64,000 nt of DNA from assembly GCA_007695005.1 (NCBI GenBank), contig REEQ01000051.1:16822-80821 (forward strand), written 5' to 3'. The position numbers and the translations under genes were made by a program. This DNA comes from Wenzhouxiangellaceae bacterium (GTDB taxonomy: Bacteria; Pseudomonadota; Gammaproteobacteria; Xanthomonadales; Wenzhouxiangellaceae). Below, piece after piece: positions 19,595 to 29,509 of this stretch. Each line of letters starts with the position of its first letter. The stretch's first letter is position 1. The notes under the pieces are model-generated. The model was not told where the DNA came from. It searched no databases and worked only from the letters and a program-made list of their open reading frames with translations.

Positions 19595-21601
19595 GTGATT
19601 CGACGAGTATCCGTCCCCATGCTGTTTGCCCACCGGTTTGTGCTGCTGATGACATTACTGATTTCTTCCCAGCTGGCGCTGGGCCAGCCTGGCCCGGGTG
19701 AGGGGCCGGATGAGGATCTTGAGGCGATCGAGCCGGTCGCTGAACCGATTCGCGTTGGACTGGCTGGCGAATACCCGGCCGATATCGCCCGCTTCCTGCT
19801 GGTTCAGGGCGTATCCGGTGCTCAGCTCTCACCGAACGGCGACTACGTTGCCGTTTCGCTGTCAATCACCGGCGAGCCGCAGCTCTGGCTTGTGCCGATG
19901 GATGGCACTCAAAGCCGGCAGCTGACTTTCGGTAATGGCATCACCTTCTTCCGCTGGGCGCCTGATGGCAACAGCCTGATCTACGGCGCCGACAACGCCG
20001 GCGATGAGCAGGAGGCCTATTTCCGGATCACCGTCGACGGCAAGCGCGAGTCCGAGCTGGTCCCTGCCCTGCCCGGCGCCTTTCGGTACTTTGGTGGCAT
20101 GCTGCCGGACAACCGCCACATCGTCTTCGCATCCACCGAGCGCAATGGCCTGGACTTCGACATATACGTGCGCGATACCGATACCGGCGAGCAGCGCATG
20201 ATCTATGAGGGCGAGTTCGCCTGGTGGCCGCGTTCCATTGCCCCGGACGGCAAGTCGCTGCTGATGACCCAGGCCGTGGGCGAAGATTCCAACAACCTGT
20301 TTCTGCTCGATGTCGAATCGGGCGAAGTCACCACCCTTTCCAAACCGGAGCGGCGGGCCAATACCCAGGATGGCGGTTTTGCCTGGACAGCCGACGGCAA
20401 GCATGTCTTCCATACTTCCAACGAAGACCGCGAATTCCGCGCCCTTGTCCGGCGCGAGCTGGCCAGCAATGAAGTGCAAGTGCTGGTCGAAGCCGAACAT
20501 GACATCGACAATGTCCAGCTTTGCGGAGACAACGACCGCTACCTGGTCTGGACCACCAACGAGGATGGTTTCTTCCGTCTGCATGGCCGTGACCTGGTCG
20601 AGAACCGCGATCTCCGCATCCCGGAGCTGCCCGAAGGCGTCTACAGCCTGTCCTGCCCCCGTGGCAGCTCAGTGGTCGCCCTGGTCGTCAACGGCTGGTC
20701 CACGCCCGGCGACCTGCTGACCTGGGACCTCACCGAAAGTCAGGCCAACACCCTGTGGGCGGCCAACCTTGCTGGACTGGACCCCGAGCGTCTGGTCAGA
20801 CCGGAGTCAATCCGGATGCCGGCACGAGATGGCGTTACGCTGCAGGGCCTGCTGTATCTACCGCGAGACGATGTACGCCTGGACGACGGCCCACCACCGG
20901 TGGTGTTCGACGTTCATGGCGGCCCGACCGCGCAGTCGGTCGTCAACTTCAACGGCGCGATGCAGTACCTGCTTAACCGCGGCATTGCCGTCTTCCGGCC
21001 GAACATCCGCGGCTCCACCGGCTTTGGCCACACCTACGTCACCCTGGACGATCAGGAGAGACGCCTGGACAGCATCCGCGACCTGGTCGACATGGTCGAG
21101 TTCTTCCGTGAAGACGGTCGCGTCGATGCCGATCGCGCCATCGTTCGCGGCGGTTCCTACGGTGGCTACGCGGTCAACGCCGTGCTGGCCAACCACCCCG
21201 GGTACTTCATTGCCGGAGTATCGCTGTTCGGCGTCGCCGACTGGGTGACCGCGCTTGAAGTGGCCTCCCCGGCCCTGAAGGCATCCGACATCATCGAGTA
21301 CGGCGACATCCGCGAAGAACGCTGGCGCGAGTTCTATACCAAGTATTCGCCGATCCGCCAGGCCGACCAGATCAATGTGCCGGTGCTGTACTCGCACGGC
21401 GTCAATGACCGCCGCGTCGAGATCTACGAAACCGAGGTCATGGTCCGCACCTTGCGCGCCAATGGCATCGAGGCGCCCTACATCCGCTTCCGCGACGAGG
21501 GCCACGGCTGGCGCCGCCTGTCCAACCGCCTGTTCTACCACCGCCGCGAAGCCGAATTCATGCTGCAGCAATTCGGCTTGATGGATGCGGGGGAGTACTG
21601 A
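19595..21601 (+). CDS. S9 family prolyl oligopeptidase-like serine peptidase (signal peptide)
   Basis: Beta-propeller plus RGGSYGGYAVNAV nucleophile and C-terminal DEGHGW; start may be 19619. Confidence 0.93.
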   Translation: MIRRVSVPMLFAHRFVLLMTLLISSQLALGQPGPGEGPDEDLEAIEPVAEPIRVGLAGEYPADIARFLLVQGVSGAQLSPNGDYVAVSLSITGEPQLWLVPMDGTQSRQLTFGNGITFFRWAPDGNSLIYGADNAGDEQEAYFRITVDGKRESELVPALPGAFRYFGGMLPDNRHIVFASTERNGLDFDIYVRDTDTGEQRMIYEGEFAWWPRSIAPDGKSLLMTQAVGEDSNNLFLLDVESGEVTTLSKPERRANTQDGGFAWTADGKHVFHTSNEDREFRALVRRELASNEVQVLVEAEHDIDNVQLCGDNDRYLVWTTNEDGFFRLHGRDLVENRDLRIPELPEGVYSLSCPRGSSVVALVVNGWSTPGDLLTWDLTESQANTLWAANLAGLDPERLVRPESIRMPARDGVTLQGLLYLPRDDVRLDDGPPPVVFDVHGGPTAQSVVNFNGAMQYLLNRGIAVFRPNIRGSTGFGHTYVTLDDQERRLDSIRDLVDMVEFFREDGRVDADRAIVRGGSYGGYAVNAVLANHPGYFIAGVSLFGVADWVTALEVASPALKASDIIEYGDIREERWREFYTKYSPIRQADQINVPVLYSHGVNDRRVEIYETEVMVRTLRANGIEAPYIRFRDEGHGWRRLSNRLFYHRREAEFMLQQFGLMDAGEY

Positions 21602-21675
21602 TTGGCGGGCCCTTGCCAGGGGCCCTGTGCGGGGTTTGGAAGATGTCGATGTTCCTGGCAAGTTTTGGGCATGGA

Positions 21676-21701
21676 CCGCCGGGGGCGTCGCCCCGGCCTA
21701 C
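21676..21701 (-). repeat. REP-like element: GTAG tetranucleotide plus GC-rich hairpin
   Basis: Minus strand GTAG-GCCGGGGCGACGCCCCCGGC; hairpin next to GTAG as in REP elements mobilised by RAYT proteins. Confidence 0.55.
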
Positions 21702-24700
21702 GATGTGCGGGTCGCGGCAGGCGCGGGTGAAGTCGAGGCCCGGGACCGCACCTTGCCGGTCCATTGTCTGAGACTGTCCAGCAGCACGTAGACAAAGGGT
21801 ACGACGACCAGGCTGATGAGGGTGGAAAAGGCCAGGCCGCCGATGATGGCGCGGGCCATGGGGTAATACGGCGGGCCACCGCCGCCGATGCGGGTCTGAC
21901 CGATGGCCAGCGGAATCATGGCCAGGATGGTGGTAGCGGCAGTCATCAGGATGGGACGCAGGCGGTCGCGGCCGCCCTGGATGACGGCGGCATCCCGGGC
22001 CATGCCCTTGCGGCGCAGGTTGTTGACATGGTCGATCAGGACGATGCCGTTGTTGACCACGATACCCATCAACACCAGCATGCCGATCAGGGCCATGACC
22101 GACATGTTGGTGCCGGTGATGAAGAAGAACCAGTAAACGCCGACAAAGGAAAACAGGATCGAGGTGATGATCGAGACCGGGAACAGGGTGGACTCGAACA
22201 ATGCGGCCATGACGATGAAAATCAGGACCAGTGCCAGCAGCATGTTGAACATCATCTGCTGCATGGCTTCCTGATCCTGCTGGAAGGCCTCGCCGAAGCT
22301 CCAGGAGTAGCCGGCAGGCAGGCTGATCTGGTTCATGACCGCGCTCATCTGCTCCCTGGCCTCGCTCATGCTGATATCGCGCAGGTTGGCCTCGACATTC
22401 AGGCTGGTGCGCCGGTTCTGGCGAAAGATGTTGTTCGGACCGGGTACAGTCTCCAGATCAGCGACCGCGCCCAGGCGCACGCGCTCGCCCAATTGATTGA
22501 CCAGCGGCAGATTGGCAAGCTGGGTTGCGCTTTGCCGATCAGCGCCGTGAAACTCCAGCCGCATCACCAGCTCGCCCTCCGGCCCGCGAAACTCATTCAG
22601 GGCCTGTCCACGCATGGCGACACTGATTGCCTGGGCCACCTCGGCGGTAGCCAGGCCGGCCGCGTGCGCTCGCTGGGGATCAACCTGCACCCGCACCTCT
22701 TCGGCCCCGGCGGTGGCACCTGAACGCACATCGACCAGACCGTCGATGGTCGACAGCACCCGCACCACCTCTTCGGCCAGGCCGAACAGTTCTTCGGTGG
22801 ACTCTCCATGCAGGCGCAGGCTCAGTGATTCGCTGCTGGCGGCGCGGCGAAACTCGAAGGCCGGGTTGCCGATGGCGATAGGAGGCAGGTTCTCGCGCAC
22901 CCGCGCGCGGATTTCCTCGTTCGACAGGCGCCGGTCGGGCTTAAGGATCAGGGTGGTTTCGGCGCGGCTGTCGTTGTAGAAGCTGTACAGGGACTCGAAC
23001 TCGAACTGCGCCTGATTGGCCTGCAAATATCCTTCAATCAGATCAACGGCCTCGCGCACCTTGTCCAGGGTATAGCTGCCGGCGACGTTGTAGCGCAGCA
23101 TCAGACGGTCGCTTTCGACGCTGTCGAACATATCCTGCTGGACCTTGCCCATCGGCACCATCGCCGACAGCAGCAGTGCCAGAACCAGTAATGCCGTGGT
23201 CCAGCGAAATCTCAGACTGAAGGCAAGCACGCGGGCATAGCCGGCAGTCAGACGCTCCAGCCAGCGGCTGCGGCGGCCGTTGACCGGCGGCCGGACCTTG
23301 AGCGCCAGCAGCGGAATCACGGTCTGCGCAATCAGCAGTGACGCAATCAGGGCCACGGTGATCGTGTAGGCGACATGCGACAGGAAAACGGTGACCTCGC
23401 TCTGGCCGCCGAAAATGTTGGGCAGAAAGACGATGATGGTGGTCAGGGTACCGGCACTGATCGCCAGGGCCACTTCGCGCACGCCCAGCAGGGTGGCTCG
23501 GCCTGGCTGGCCCGGAAACTGCTCCTTCTTCCGGTAAATGCTTTCGGTCACGACCACGGCATTGTCGACCAGCATGCCGATGGCCAGCATCAGGCCCATC
23601 ATGGTCAGGATGTTCAGGCTCAAGCCCAGAAAGTACATTGCCCCAAGCGTGATCAGAATGGCGGCAGGCACCGACAGCATCACGATCAGGGTGGTTGCCC
23701 ACTGCCGCAGAAACAGATAGAGCACGATCATCGACATCAACGCCCCGAGCAGCCCGGCCATCGCCAGGTCCTTCAGCGAGGAGACGATGCCCTCGGCCTG
23801 GCTGAACAGGATGTACAGGCTGATGCCGGCCATTTCCGGGATGTCGTTGATCGCGTCGATCTCGGCCAGCACCGCGCGGCTGACTTCAACGACATTCGCC
23901 CCGGCCTCGGCGAAGATATCCACCGACACCGCGAAATTGCCGTCCAGCAAGCGCCCGTAGCGCATCGGCGGCGATTCGAGCACGACATCGGCAACATCGC
24001 CCAGCCTGAGTCCGCTGGCATTGATTGGCAGGGCCCGAATCTCGTCCAGGCTGCGGAACTCGCCCTGGGGTGAGACGCGCACCCGAAGGCCTGCAGCGCT
24101 GTCGGTGATGTAGCCGGCAGAGGTGGAAAAGTTGGCCCGGCGCAGGCGCTCGCTCAGCTCGTTCAGGTCCACCTGGTGAGCGGCAATGCGGTCGGCATGC
24201 AGGAGGATGCGAACCTCCCTCGGTTCGACTCCATCCAGCGATACCTGGGCGACCCCATCGATCCGTTCCAGACGCCGGCGGACATTGCGGTCCAGCAGTT
24301 CGTAGGATTGGGACAAGTCCATGCCCGCACCAATGCGCAGCCCCAGAATGGGCTCATCGACATTGGTGAACTTGCGCACAAACACCCGCTCCAGATCGTC
24401 GGGCAGCAGGTGGCGAATACCGTCGATCTTGTCGCGCGCCTCGACGCCGCGGGCGTCCATGTCGGCATCCCAGCCAAAATTCAGGAAAATCGTGGCCTGG
24501 TCCTGGCTGGAGTTGGAATTCATCCGCTGAATGCCGCTCATGGTTGACAGCGCATCCTCGATCGGGCGGGTGATCAGGCGCTCGACCTCCTCAGGCGAGC
24601 TGCCCTGGTAAGGCACCTGCACCATCATGCCGGGAAAGTCGATATCGGGGAAAAACTCCAGCGGCAGCAGGCGCAGGGCAATCAAGCCCAGCAGGCACAG

Positions 24701-24760
24701 GCTGACGAACACCATGCCGGTGGTTACCGGTCGGCGGATGGCCAGGCGGGTCGGGCTCAT
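21698..24760 (-). CDS. Efflux RND transporter permease subunit (AcrB/MdtB-C type)
   Basis: 1020 aa; IRRPVTTGMVFVSLCLLGLIALRLLPLEFFPDIDFPGMMVQVPYQGSSPEEVE; duplicated TM domains; VLMGIVVNNGIVLIDHVNNLR. Confidence 0.96.
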   Translation of the reverse strand: MSPTRLAIRRPVTTGMVFVSLCLLGLIALRLLPLEFFPDIDFPGMMVQVPYQGSSPEEVERLITRPIEDALSTMSGIQRMNSNSSQDQATIFLNFGWDADMDARGVEARDKIDGIRHLLPDDLERVFVRKFTNVDEPILGLRIGAGMDLSQSYELLDRNVRRRLERIDGVAQVSLDGVEPREVRILLHADRIAAHQVDLNELSERLRRANFSTSAGYITDSAAGLRVRVSPQGEFRSLDEIRALPINASGLRLGDVADVVLESPPMRYGRLLDGNFAVSVDIFAEAGANVVEVSRAVLAEIDAINDIPEMAGISLYILFSQAEGIVSSLKDLAMAGLLGALMSMIVLYLFLRQWATTLIVMLSVPAAILITLGAMYFLGLSLNILTMMGLMLAIGMLVDNAVVVTESIYRKKEQFPGQPGRATLLGVREVALAISAGTLTTIIVFLPNIFGGQSEVTVFLSHVAYTITVALIASLLIAQTVIPLLALKVRPPVNGRRSRWLERLTAGYARVLAFSLRFRWTTALLVLALLLSAMVPMGKVQQDMFDSVESDRLMLRYNVAGSYTLDKVREAVDLIEGYLQANQAQFEFESLYSFYNDSRAETTLILKPDRRLSNEEIRARVRENLPPIAIGNPAFEFRRAASSESLSLRLHGESTEELFGLAEEVVRVLSTIDGLVDVRSGATAGAEEVRVQVDPQRAHAAGLATAEVAQAISVAMRGQALNEFRGPEGELVMRLEFHGADRQSATQLANLPLVNQLGERVRLGAVADLETVPGPNNIFRQNRRTSLNVEANLRDISMSEAREQMSAVMNQISLPAGYSWSFGEAFQQDQEAMQQMMFNMLLALVLIFIVMAALFESTLFPVSIITSILFSFVGVYWFFFITGTNMSVMALIGMLVLMGIVVNNGIVLIDHVNNLRRKGMARDAAVIQGGRDRLRPILMTAATTILAMIPLAIGQTRIGGGGPPYYPMARAIIGGLAFSTLISLVVVPFVYVLLDSLRQWTGKVRSRASTSPAPAATRTS

Positions 24761-27700
24761 GGACCTGCCGGCTCGGGCAAGGACCGGGCTGAAACAGTTT
24801 TGTCGGCTGTCGTCTGGCGCCGGTCCAGCAGGCTGTAAACCACGGGAATCACGACCAGGGTCAGCAGCGTGGCCAGCAGCAGTCCGCCGATCACGGTAAT
24901 TGCCATTGGCGCGCGCATCTCGGCGCCCTCCCCCATTCCAACAGCCAGCGGCAACAGGCCCAGGGTCGTGGTGAGCGTGGTCATGATGATGGGCCGCAGC
25001 CGGGCCCGGCCGCCCTCGACAATGGCTTCCAGGCGCGGCAACCCGGCCTCGCGCAGCTGGTTGATCCGGGTGACCAGGACGATGGCGTTATTGACCACGA
25101 TCCCGGCCAGCATGATCAGTCCGATGAACACCACCACCGACAGACTGGAACCGGTCAGCCACAAGGCAAACACGGCCCCGGTCAGAGCCAGCGGGATGGT
25201 CAGGAGAATCACGAAGGGATGCAGCAGGGACTCGAACTGGGAAGCCATGACCAGATAGACCAGGAACACGGCCAGGGCAAGGGCCAGCAGCAGCGAGGAA
25301 AAAGCGCGCTGCATCTCTTCGCTCTGCCCGGCGACTCTGGCACTCATGCCAGCAGGCATGGGGATTTCGGCCAGAATGGCGCGGGCCTCGTCGGCGGCCC
25401 GTCCCAGATCGCCGAAGCCCGGGTTGGCGGTGATCAGGGCTACGCGCTGCTGGGCAATGCGGCGAATCTCGGAAGGACCGATGGCCAGGCTCAAATCGGC
25501 CACCGCATCCAGCGTGATCGGTCGCTCGGCACCGGGGTTGACCACCAGCCCTGCCAGCCGCTCCAGCGACTCGCGCTGATCCTCGCGCGCCCGCACCAGA
25601 ACATCGATCCGTCGCTCGCGCCAGGTATAGCGCGTCGCTACTTCGCCGCGCACCTGGCGGACCACGGTATCGGCAATCTGATCGGCTCTCAGGCCCAGGC
25701 GCGCGGCGCGCTCGTGGTCAAAGCGGATCTGGATTTCCGGATGACCCTGCTCCATGCTGGTCTGTACGTCAGCAAAGCGAGGGGAGTCAGCCAGGCGCCG
25801 GGCAATGCGGTCCGACACCTGCCTGAGCTGGTCGAGATCGAATCCGCTGACTTCGATTTCCAGCGGTGTGGCGAAGCTGAACAGCTCCGGTCTGCCGACG
25901 ACATAGCTGACGCCGGGCATTTCGACCAGATGCTGGCGCAGGGCATCGATCACCCGGGCCTCGTCAGCGCCGGTATTCAGGACCACATTCAATGTCCCGG
26001 AGTGCTCCCCGGCTTCATCCGGGTTGGTATCCATGCGCGCCCCGGTGCCGGCGACCACGTCAGTGCGCCTGACTTCGGGTCGCGCCCTGGCCACGGCGTC
26101 CAGGCGAGCAATGGCGGCATCAGTCTGCTCAAGTGGCGTACCTGGCGGCAGCTGCAGCTCGACATGAAACTCGCCCTGAGCCAGACTGGGCACCAACTCC
26201 ATGCCCAGCCGCGGCACCAGCAGCAGGGCCAGGACAAACAAGGCGACTGCTATTGCCACGGTTGCCCCGCGCCAGGCGAGCGCCTTTTTCAAAAGCTGTG
26301 GATAGACATCGGCAATGACCTGGAAAGCACGGTTGAAGGCGACGACCAGCGGTTTGAATAACAGGTGCAGCAGCCTGGCGAGGCCGGAGAAGGCCTTGAC
26401 CAGCAGGCGGGTGATGACAACGGCAAGGCCGGTGATCAGGCCGGCGATGAAGGAACGCAAGCGGGCCAGACGACCCTTGCCTGTTGCGTCATTCAGCTCG
26501 ACGGTCATTGGCAGATCGCCGCCGGCAAGCGCGCGCGGCTTTTCTCCAAGGGTGGCCAGCATGGGAATCAGGGTCAAAGCCACGCCCAGCGAGACCAGCA
26601 GGGCGAAAGTCACCGTCAGCGCCTGGTCGCGAAACAGTTCGCCGGCAATGCCGTCAACGAAAACCAGCGGAAAGAACACGGCGATGGTGGTCAGGGTGGC
26701 GGCCACCACGGCCCCGGAAACCTCGCCGGCACCGTCGCGCGCGGCCTCGATCAAGCCGGCCCCCTGCTCGCGCTTGGCGGCAATGTTCTCCAGCACAACG
26801 ATGGCGTTGTCGACCAAAAGACCAATGGCCAGGGCAATGCCGCCCAGCGACATGATATTCAGGGTAATGCCGCCGCCATGCATGGCCGCAAAGGTGGCAA
26901 TGACCGACACCGGAATCGCCACGCCGATAATGACCGTGGCACGCACGTTCCTCAGGAACAGATAGAGCACGGCGATGGCCAGCAGGCCACCGAGCACGGC
27001 CGCCTGGATCACCTGGATGATGGCATTGCGGATGAACACGGACTGATCGTAGACCCGGGTCAGGGCCAGGTCCGCGGGCATGTCGGCCTCGATCCGGGTC
27101 AGGCGGCGCTCGACCGCGCGGGCCACGGCGACCACGTTGGCATCACCTTCCCGGTAAATCGCCAGCTCGACCATTTCCTCACCGTTGACCCGGGTAATCG
27201 CCTCGCGCTCGCGCCAGCCCTGGCGCACTTCAGCAATATCGCGCAGGTAAACCGGGCTGACGTCGCGGGTAGCAATGATCACGCCGGCAATTTCATCAAC
27301 GCTCTGAAACTCGTTGACGGTGCGAACCAGGAACTGGCGCGTACCCTCTTCCAGGCGTCCGCCCGACAGGTTGACGTTCTCGGCGCGCAGGCGCTGGGCA
27401 ACCTGTTCCACGCTCAGACCAAGCTGGGCCAGGCGGTATTGATCGACCAGCACCTGGATTTCATCTTCCAGACCGCCGGAAACGGTAATCGCAGCAACGC
27501 CCGGAATGGCTTCAAGATCCTTCTTGAGCTGCTCATCGGCATGCCGGCGCAGGATGCGCAGCTCCAGGCTGCGATCCGGATAAGCGGCCGGCGGCAGGAT
27601 GCCGCTTTCTGAGTCCGCTGCGGCATCCGGGTTACGGGCCAGGGCGAAGCGCAGAACCGGCTCGGTCGAGGGATCGAAGCGCAGCAGGAGCGGTCGCTCG

Positions 27701-28062
27701 GCCTGCAGCGGCAGGTTCAAGCGCTCCAGGCGCTCGCGCACATCCAGCGCGGCATGATCCATATTGCTGCCCCAGGCGAACTCCAGGGTGACATCGGACT
27801 GGCCCGGGCGCGACACCGAAGAAACCCGGCGCACACCGCGCACCACACCGACCACTTCCTCGACCGGCCGGGTAATCAGGTTCTCGATCTCGGCCGGCGC
27901 GGCACCGGTGTAGTCGGTGCGAACGGTCAGGGTCGGATAGGCCAGGTCGGGCAGCAGGCTGATATCCAGCCGGGAAAGAGACACCAGCCCGAACAGCAGC
28001 AGGCCCAGGGTAAACATCGCCACTGTCACCCGCCGCCGGGTCGCCACGCGAATCAGGTTCAT
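24757..28062 (-). CDS. Efflux RND transporter permease subunit (second copy, 1101 aa)
   Basis: LLPDLAYPTLTVRTDYTGAAPAEIENLITRPVEE; GLIMLAGIVVNNAIVLVTRINQLREAG; 4-bp overlap with the downstream permease. Confidence 0.96.
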   Translation of the reverse strand: MNLIRVATRRRVTVAMFTLGLLLFGLVSLSRLDISLLPDLAYPTLTVRTDYTGAAPAEIENLITRPVEEVVGVVRGVRRVSSVSRPGQSDVTLEFAWGSNMDHAALDVRERLERLNLPLQAERPLLLRFDPSTEPVLRFALARNPDAAADSESGILPPAAYPDRSLELRILRRHADEQLKKDLEAIPGVAAITVSGGLEDEIQVLVDQYRLAQLGLSVEQVAQRLRAENVNLSGGRLEEGTRQFLVRTVNEFQSVDEIAGVIIATRDVSPVYLRDIAEVRQGWREREAITRVNGEEMVELAIYREGDANVVAVARAVERRLTRIEADMPADLALTRVYDQSVFIRNAIIQVIQAAVLGGLLAIAVLYLFLRNVRATVIIGVAIPVSVIATFAAMHGGGITLNIMSLGGIALAIGLLVDNAIVVLENIAAKREQGAGLIEAARDGAGEVSGAVVAATLTTIAVFFPLVFVDGIAGELFRDQALTVTFALLVSLGVALTLIPMLATLGEKPRALAGGDLPMTVELNDATGKGRLARLRSFIAGLITGLAVVITRLLVKAFSGLARLLHLLFKPLVVAFNRAFQVIADVYPQLLKKALAWRGATVAIAVALFVLALLLVPRLGMELVPSLAQGEFHVELQLPPGTPLEQTDAAIARLDAVARARPEVRRTDVVAGTGARMDTNPDEAGEHSGTLNVVLNTGADEARVIDALRQHLVEMPGVSYVVGRPELFSFATPLEIEVSGFDLDQLRQVSDRIARRLADSPRFADVQTSMEQGHPEIQIRFDHERAARLGLRADQIADTVVRQVRGEVATRYTWRERRIDVLVRAREDQRESLERLAGLVVNPGAERPITLDAVADLSLAIGPSEIRRIAQQRVALITANPGFGDLGRAADEARAILAEIPMPAGMSARVAGQSEEMQRAFSSLLLALALAVFLVYLVMASQFESLLHPFVILLTIPLALTGAVFALWLTGSSLSVVVFIGLIMLAGIVVNNAIVLVTRINQLREAGLPRLEAIVEGGRARLRPIIMTTLTTTLGLLPLAVGMGEGAEMRAPMAITVIGGLLLATLLTLVVIPVVYSLLDRRQTTADKTVSARSLPEPAGP

Positions 28063-28092
28063 GCGAGCAGCCCGTCGCCCAGTAGGCCTTGA

Positions 28093-28161
28093 CTAACCGC
28101 GAAGACGCAAAGCTTGAAAAACGAATCCTCTTCCTTCGTGAACTTCGCGTTTTTGCGGTTA
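28093..28161. repeat. Dispersed-repeat-like imperfect palindrome (ctaaccgc gaagacgcaaag ... cttcgcgtttttgcggttag)
   Basis: Inverted arms ctaaccgc/gcggttag with inner symmetry; shares AAGACGCAA with the 16.7 kb element; sits between the adaptor and permease genes. Confidence 0.7.
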
Positions 28162-28210
28162 GGGAGCCTTTGAGTCCGGCACCAGGAACGATTGGACCTG
28201 GCCACCATAA

Positions 28211-29275
28211 TCAGCCCTCGACCTCTTCGACGGTATCGCCGAGAATGAGGACCTCAGCGCCGCTGCGCAGGCTGGCCTGGCCGGTGACGACGACGCGCTC
28301 GCCCGGCTCCAGACCGTCGACGATTTCAAATTCGCCGTTGTTGCGGTAGCCGACCGTTACCGCTCGGCGCTGCGCTTGTTCGCTGTTGACCACGAATACC
28401 GACTGGCGGCCGTCTTCGCTCATGACCGCGGCAACGGGTACCAGCACGGCCTGCTCGCGACTGTCGTAGACGATATGGAAGCGGCCAAACATGCCTGGCC
28501 GCAAACGCTGGCCATGATCGGCCAGCTCAACGGTGACCCGGAAGGTGCCGGATGCGGCATCGACCACCGGGCTGATGCGGGCAATCTGGCCGACAAAGGC
28601 TTGTCCTGGCAGCGCGTCGACCTGAAGCCTGGCCGGCTGACCGGGACGGAGGCGGGCCAGCTCACGTTCAGGCACATGCAATACCGCCTGAATCGGCTCC
28701 ATGGCGGTGACCACAAAAACCGGATCGGTCGTGTTGACCATGTTGCCGACCCGGACCATGCGCTGCGATACCACGCCGTCGATCGGCGCGGTAATGTGGC
28801 TATAAGACAACTCGAGGCGTACCAGCTCGACCTGGGTCTGCTGGGCCTGATACTCGTACTGCAGACGCTCGAACACCTCGGTGGCAATCAGGTTGCGCTG
28901 ATGCATTTCACGCTGGCGATTGAAGTCCTGGCGCAGGCGGCTCAGGTCGGCCTCGGCCCGGGCGAGCTCCAGGCGCAGGCGATCATCATCGATCCGCGCC
29001 AGCACATCGCCGGCCTGGACGCTGTCACCCTCCTCGGCCACGATCTCGACGATACGGCCGCCGATACGTGGTACGACGCGCGCCTCGCCATCGGCCTCCA
29101 GCGTCGCGGTTGCCGAGTAGAAGGCCGAAATCGCGCCCAGACGGGCGCGCTCCACTTCCACCGGAACGCGCGGCGTGGGCTCGGCACCATTGGCCGGCGC
29201 CTCGGAATTACCGTTGCTGCAGGCGGCCAGGACGACCGTCGACAAGACCAGCAAAAACCCGACTATTCGATTCAT
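28211..29275 (-). CDS. Efflux RND transporter periplasmic adaptor subunit
   Basis: Lipoprotein-like N-terminus (LAACSNG); GRIVEIVAEEGDSVQAGDVLARIDDDRL; YSHITAPIDGVVSQRMV; VVVTGQASLRSGAEV. Confidence 0.95.
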   Translation of the reverse strand: MNRIVGFLLVLSTVVLAACSNGNSEAPANGAEPTPRVPVEVERARLGAISAFYSATATLEADGEARVVPRIGGRIVEIVAEEGDSVQAGDVLARIDDDRLRLELARAEADLSRLRQDFNRQREMHQRNLIATEVFERLQYEYQAQQTQVELVRLELSYSHITAPIDGVVSQRMVRVGNMVNTTDPVFVVTAMEPIQAVLHVPERELARLRPGQPARLQVDALPGQAFVGQIARISPVVDAASGTFRVTVELADHGQRLRPGMFGRFHIVYDSREQAVLVPVAAVMSEDGRQSVFVVNSEQAQRRAVTVGYRNNGEFEIVDGLEPGERVVVTGQASLRSGAEVLILGDTVEEVEG

Positions 29276-29424
29276 TGACTGACTCCGCTACGCGGGCTTG
29301 GTGTGTTAGTGAACTATAACACCACGATACCAGCGCCCGCCCCTGCCAAAAGTAATAGTGACTTCGACAGTAAGTGCGAGCGGGGTTCGGTCCGTTGAAA
29401 CCAGGGCGCCGAGATGCAAGGCCA

Positions 29425-29455
29425 ACCAGGCAAACCAGGCAAACCAGGCAAACCA
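29425..29455. repeat. Short tandem repeat, 9-bp unit accaggcaa, about 3.4 copies
   Basis: accaggcaa accaggcaa accaggcaa acca read directly in sequence. Confidence 0.85.
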
Positions 29456-29509
29456 AAAAAGCGCGATTGGTTATGCTGCTTCTGGCGGAGACCTGCAGGT
29501 ATACCTGGT

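Noticed and set aside
26365-27612. 415-aa plus-strand ORF rich in G/Q/H/D
   Set aside because: Antisense shadow of the RND permease; low-complexity composition typical of antisense frames.
28089-28349. 86-aa plus ORF beginning MTNREDAKLEKRILFLRELRVFAVR
   Set aside because: Translation of the palindromic repeat, a familiar spurious ORF type.
29208-29456. 82-aa minus ORF beginning MVCLVCLVCLVGL
   Set aside because: Translation of the 9-bp tandem repeat, out of frame with the adaptor; not supported as a gene.
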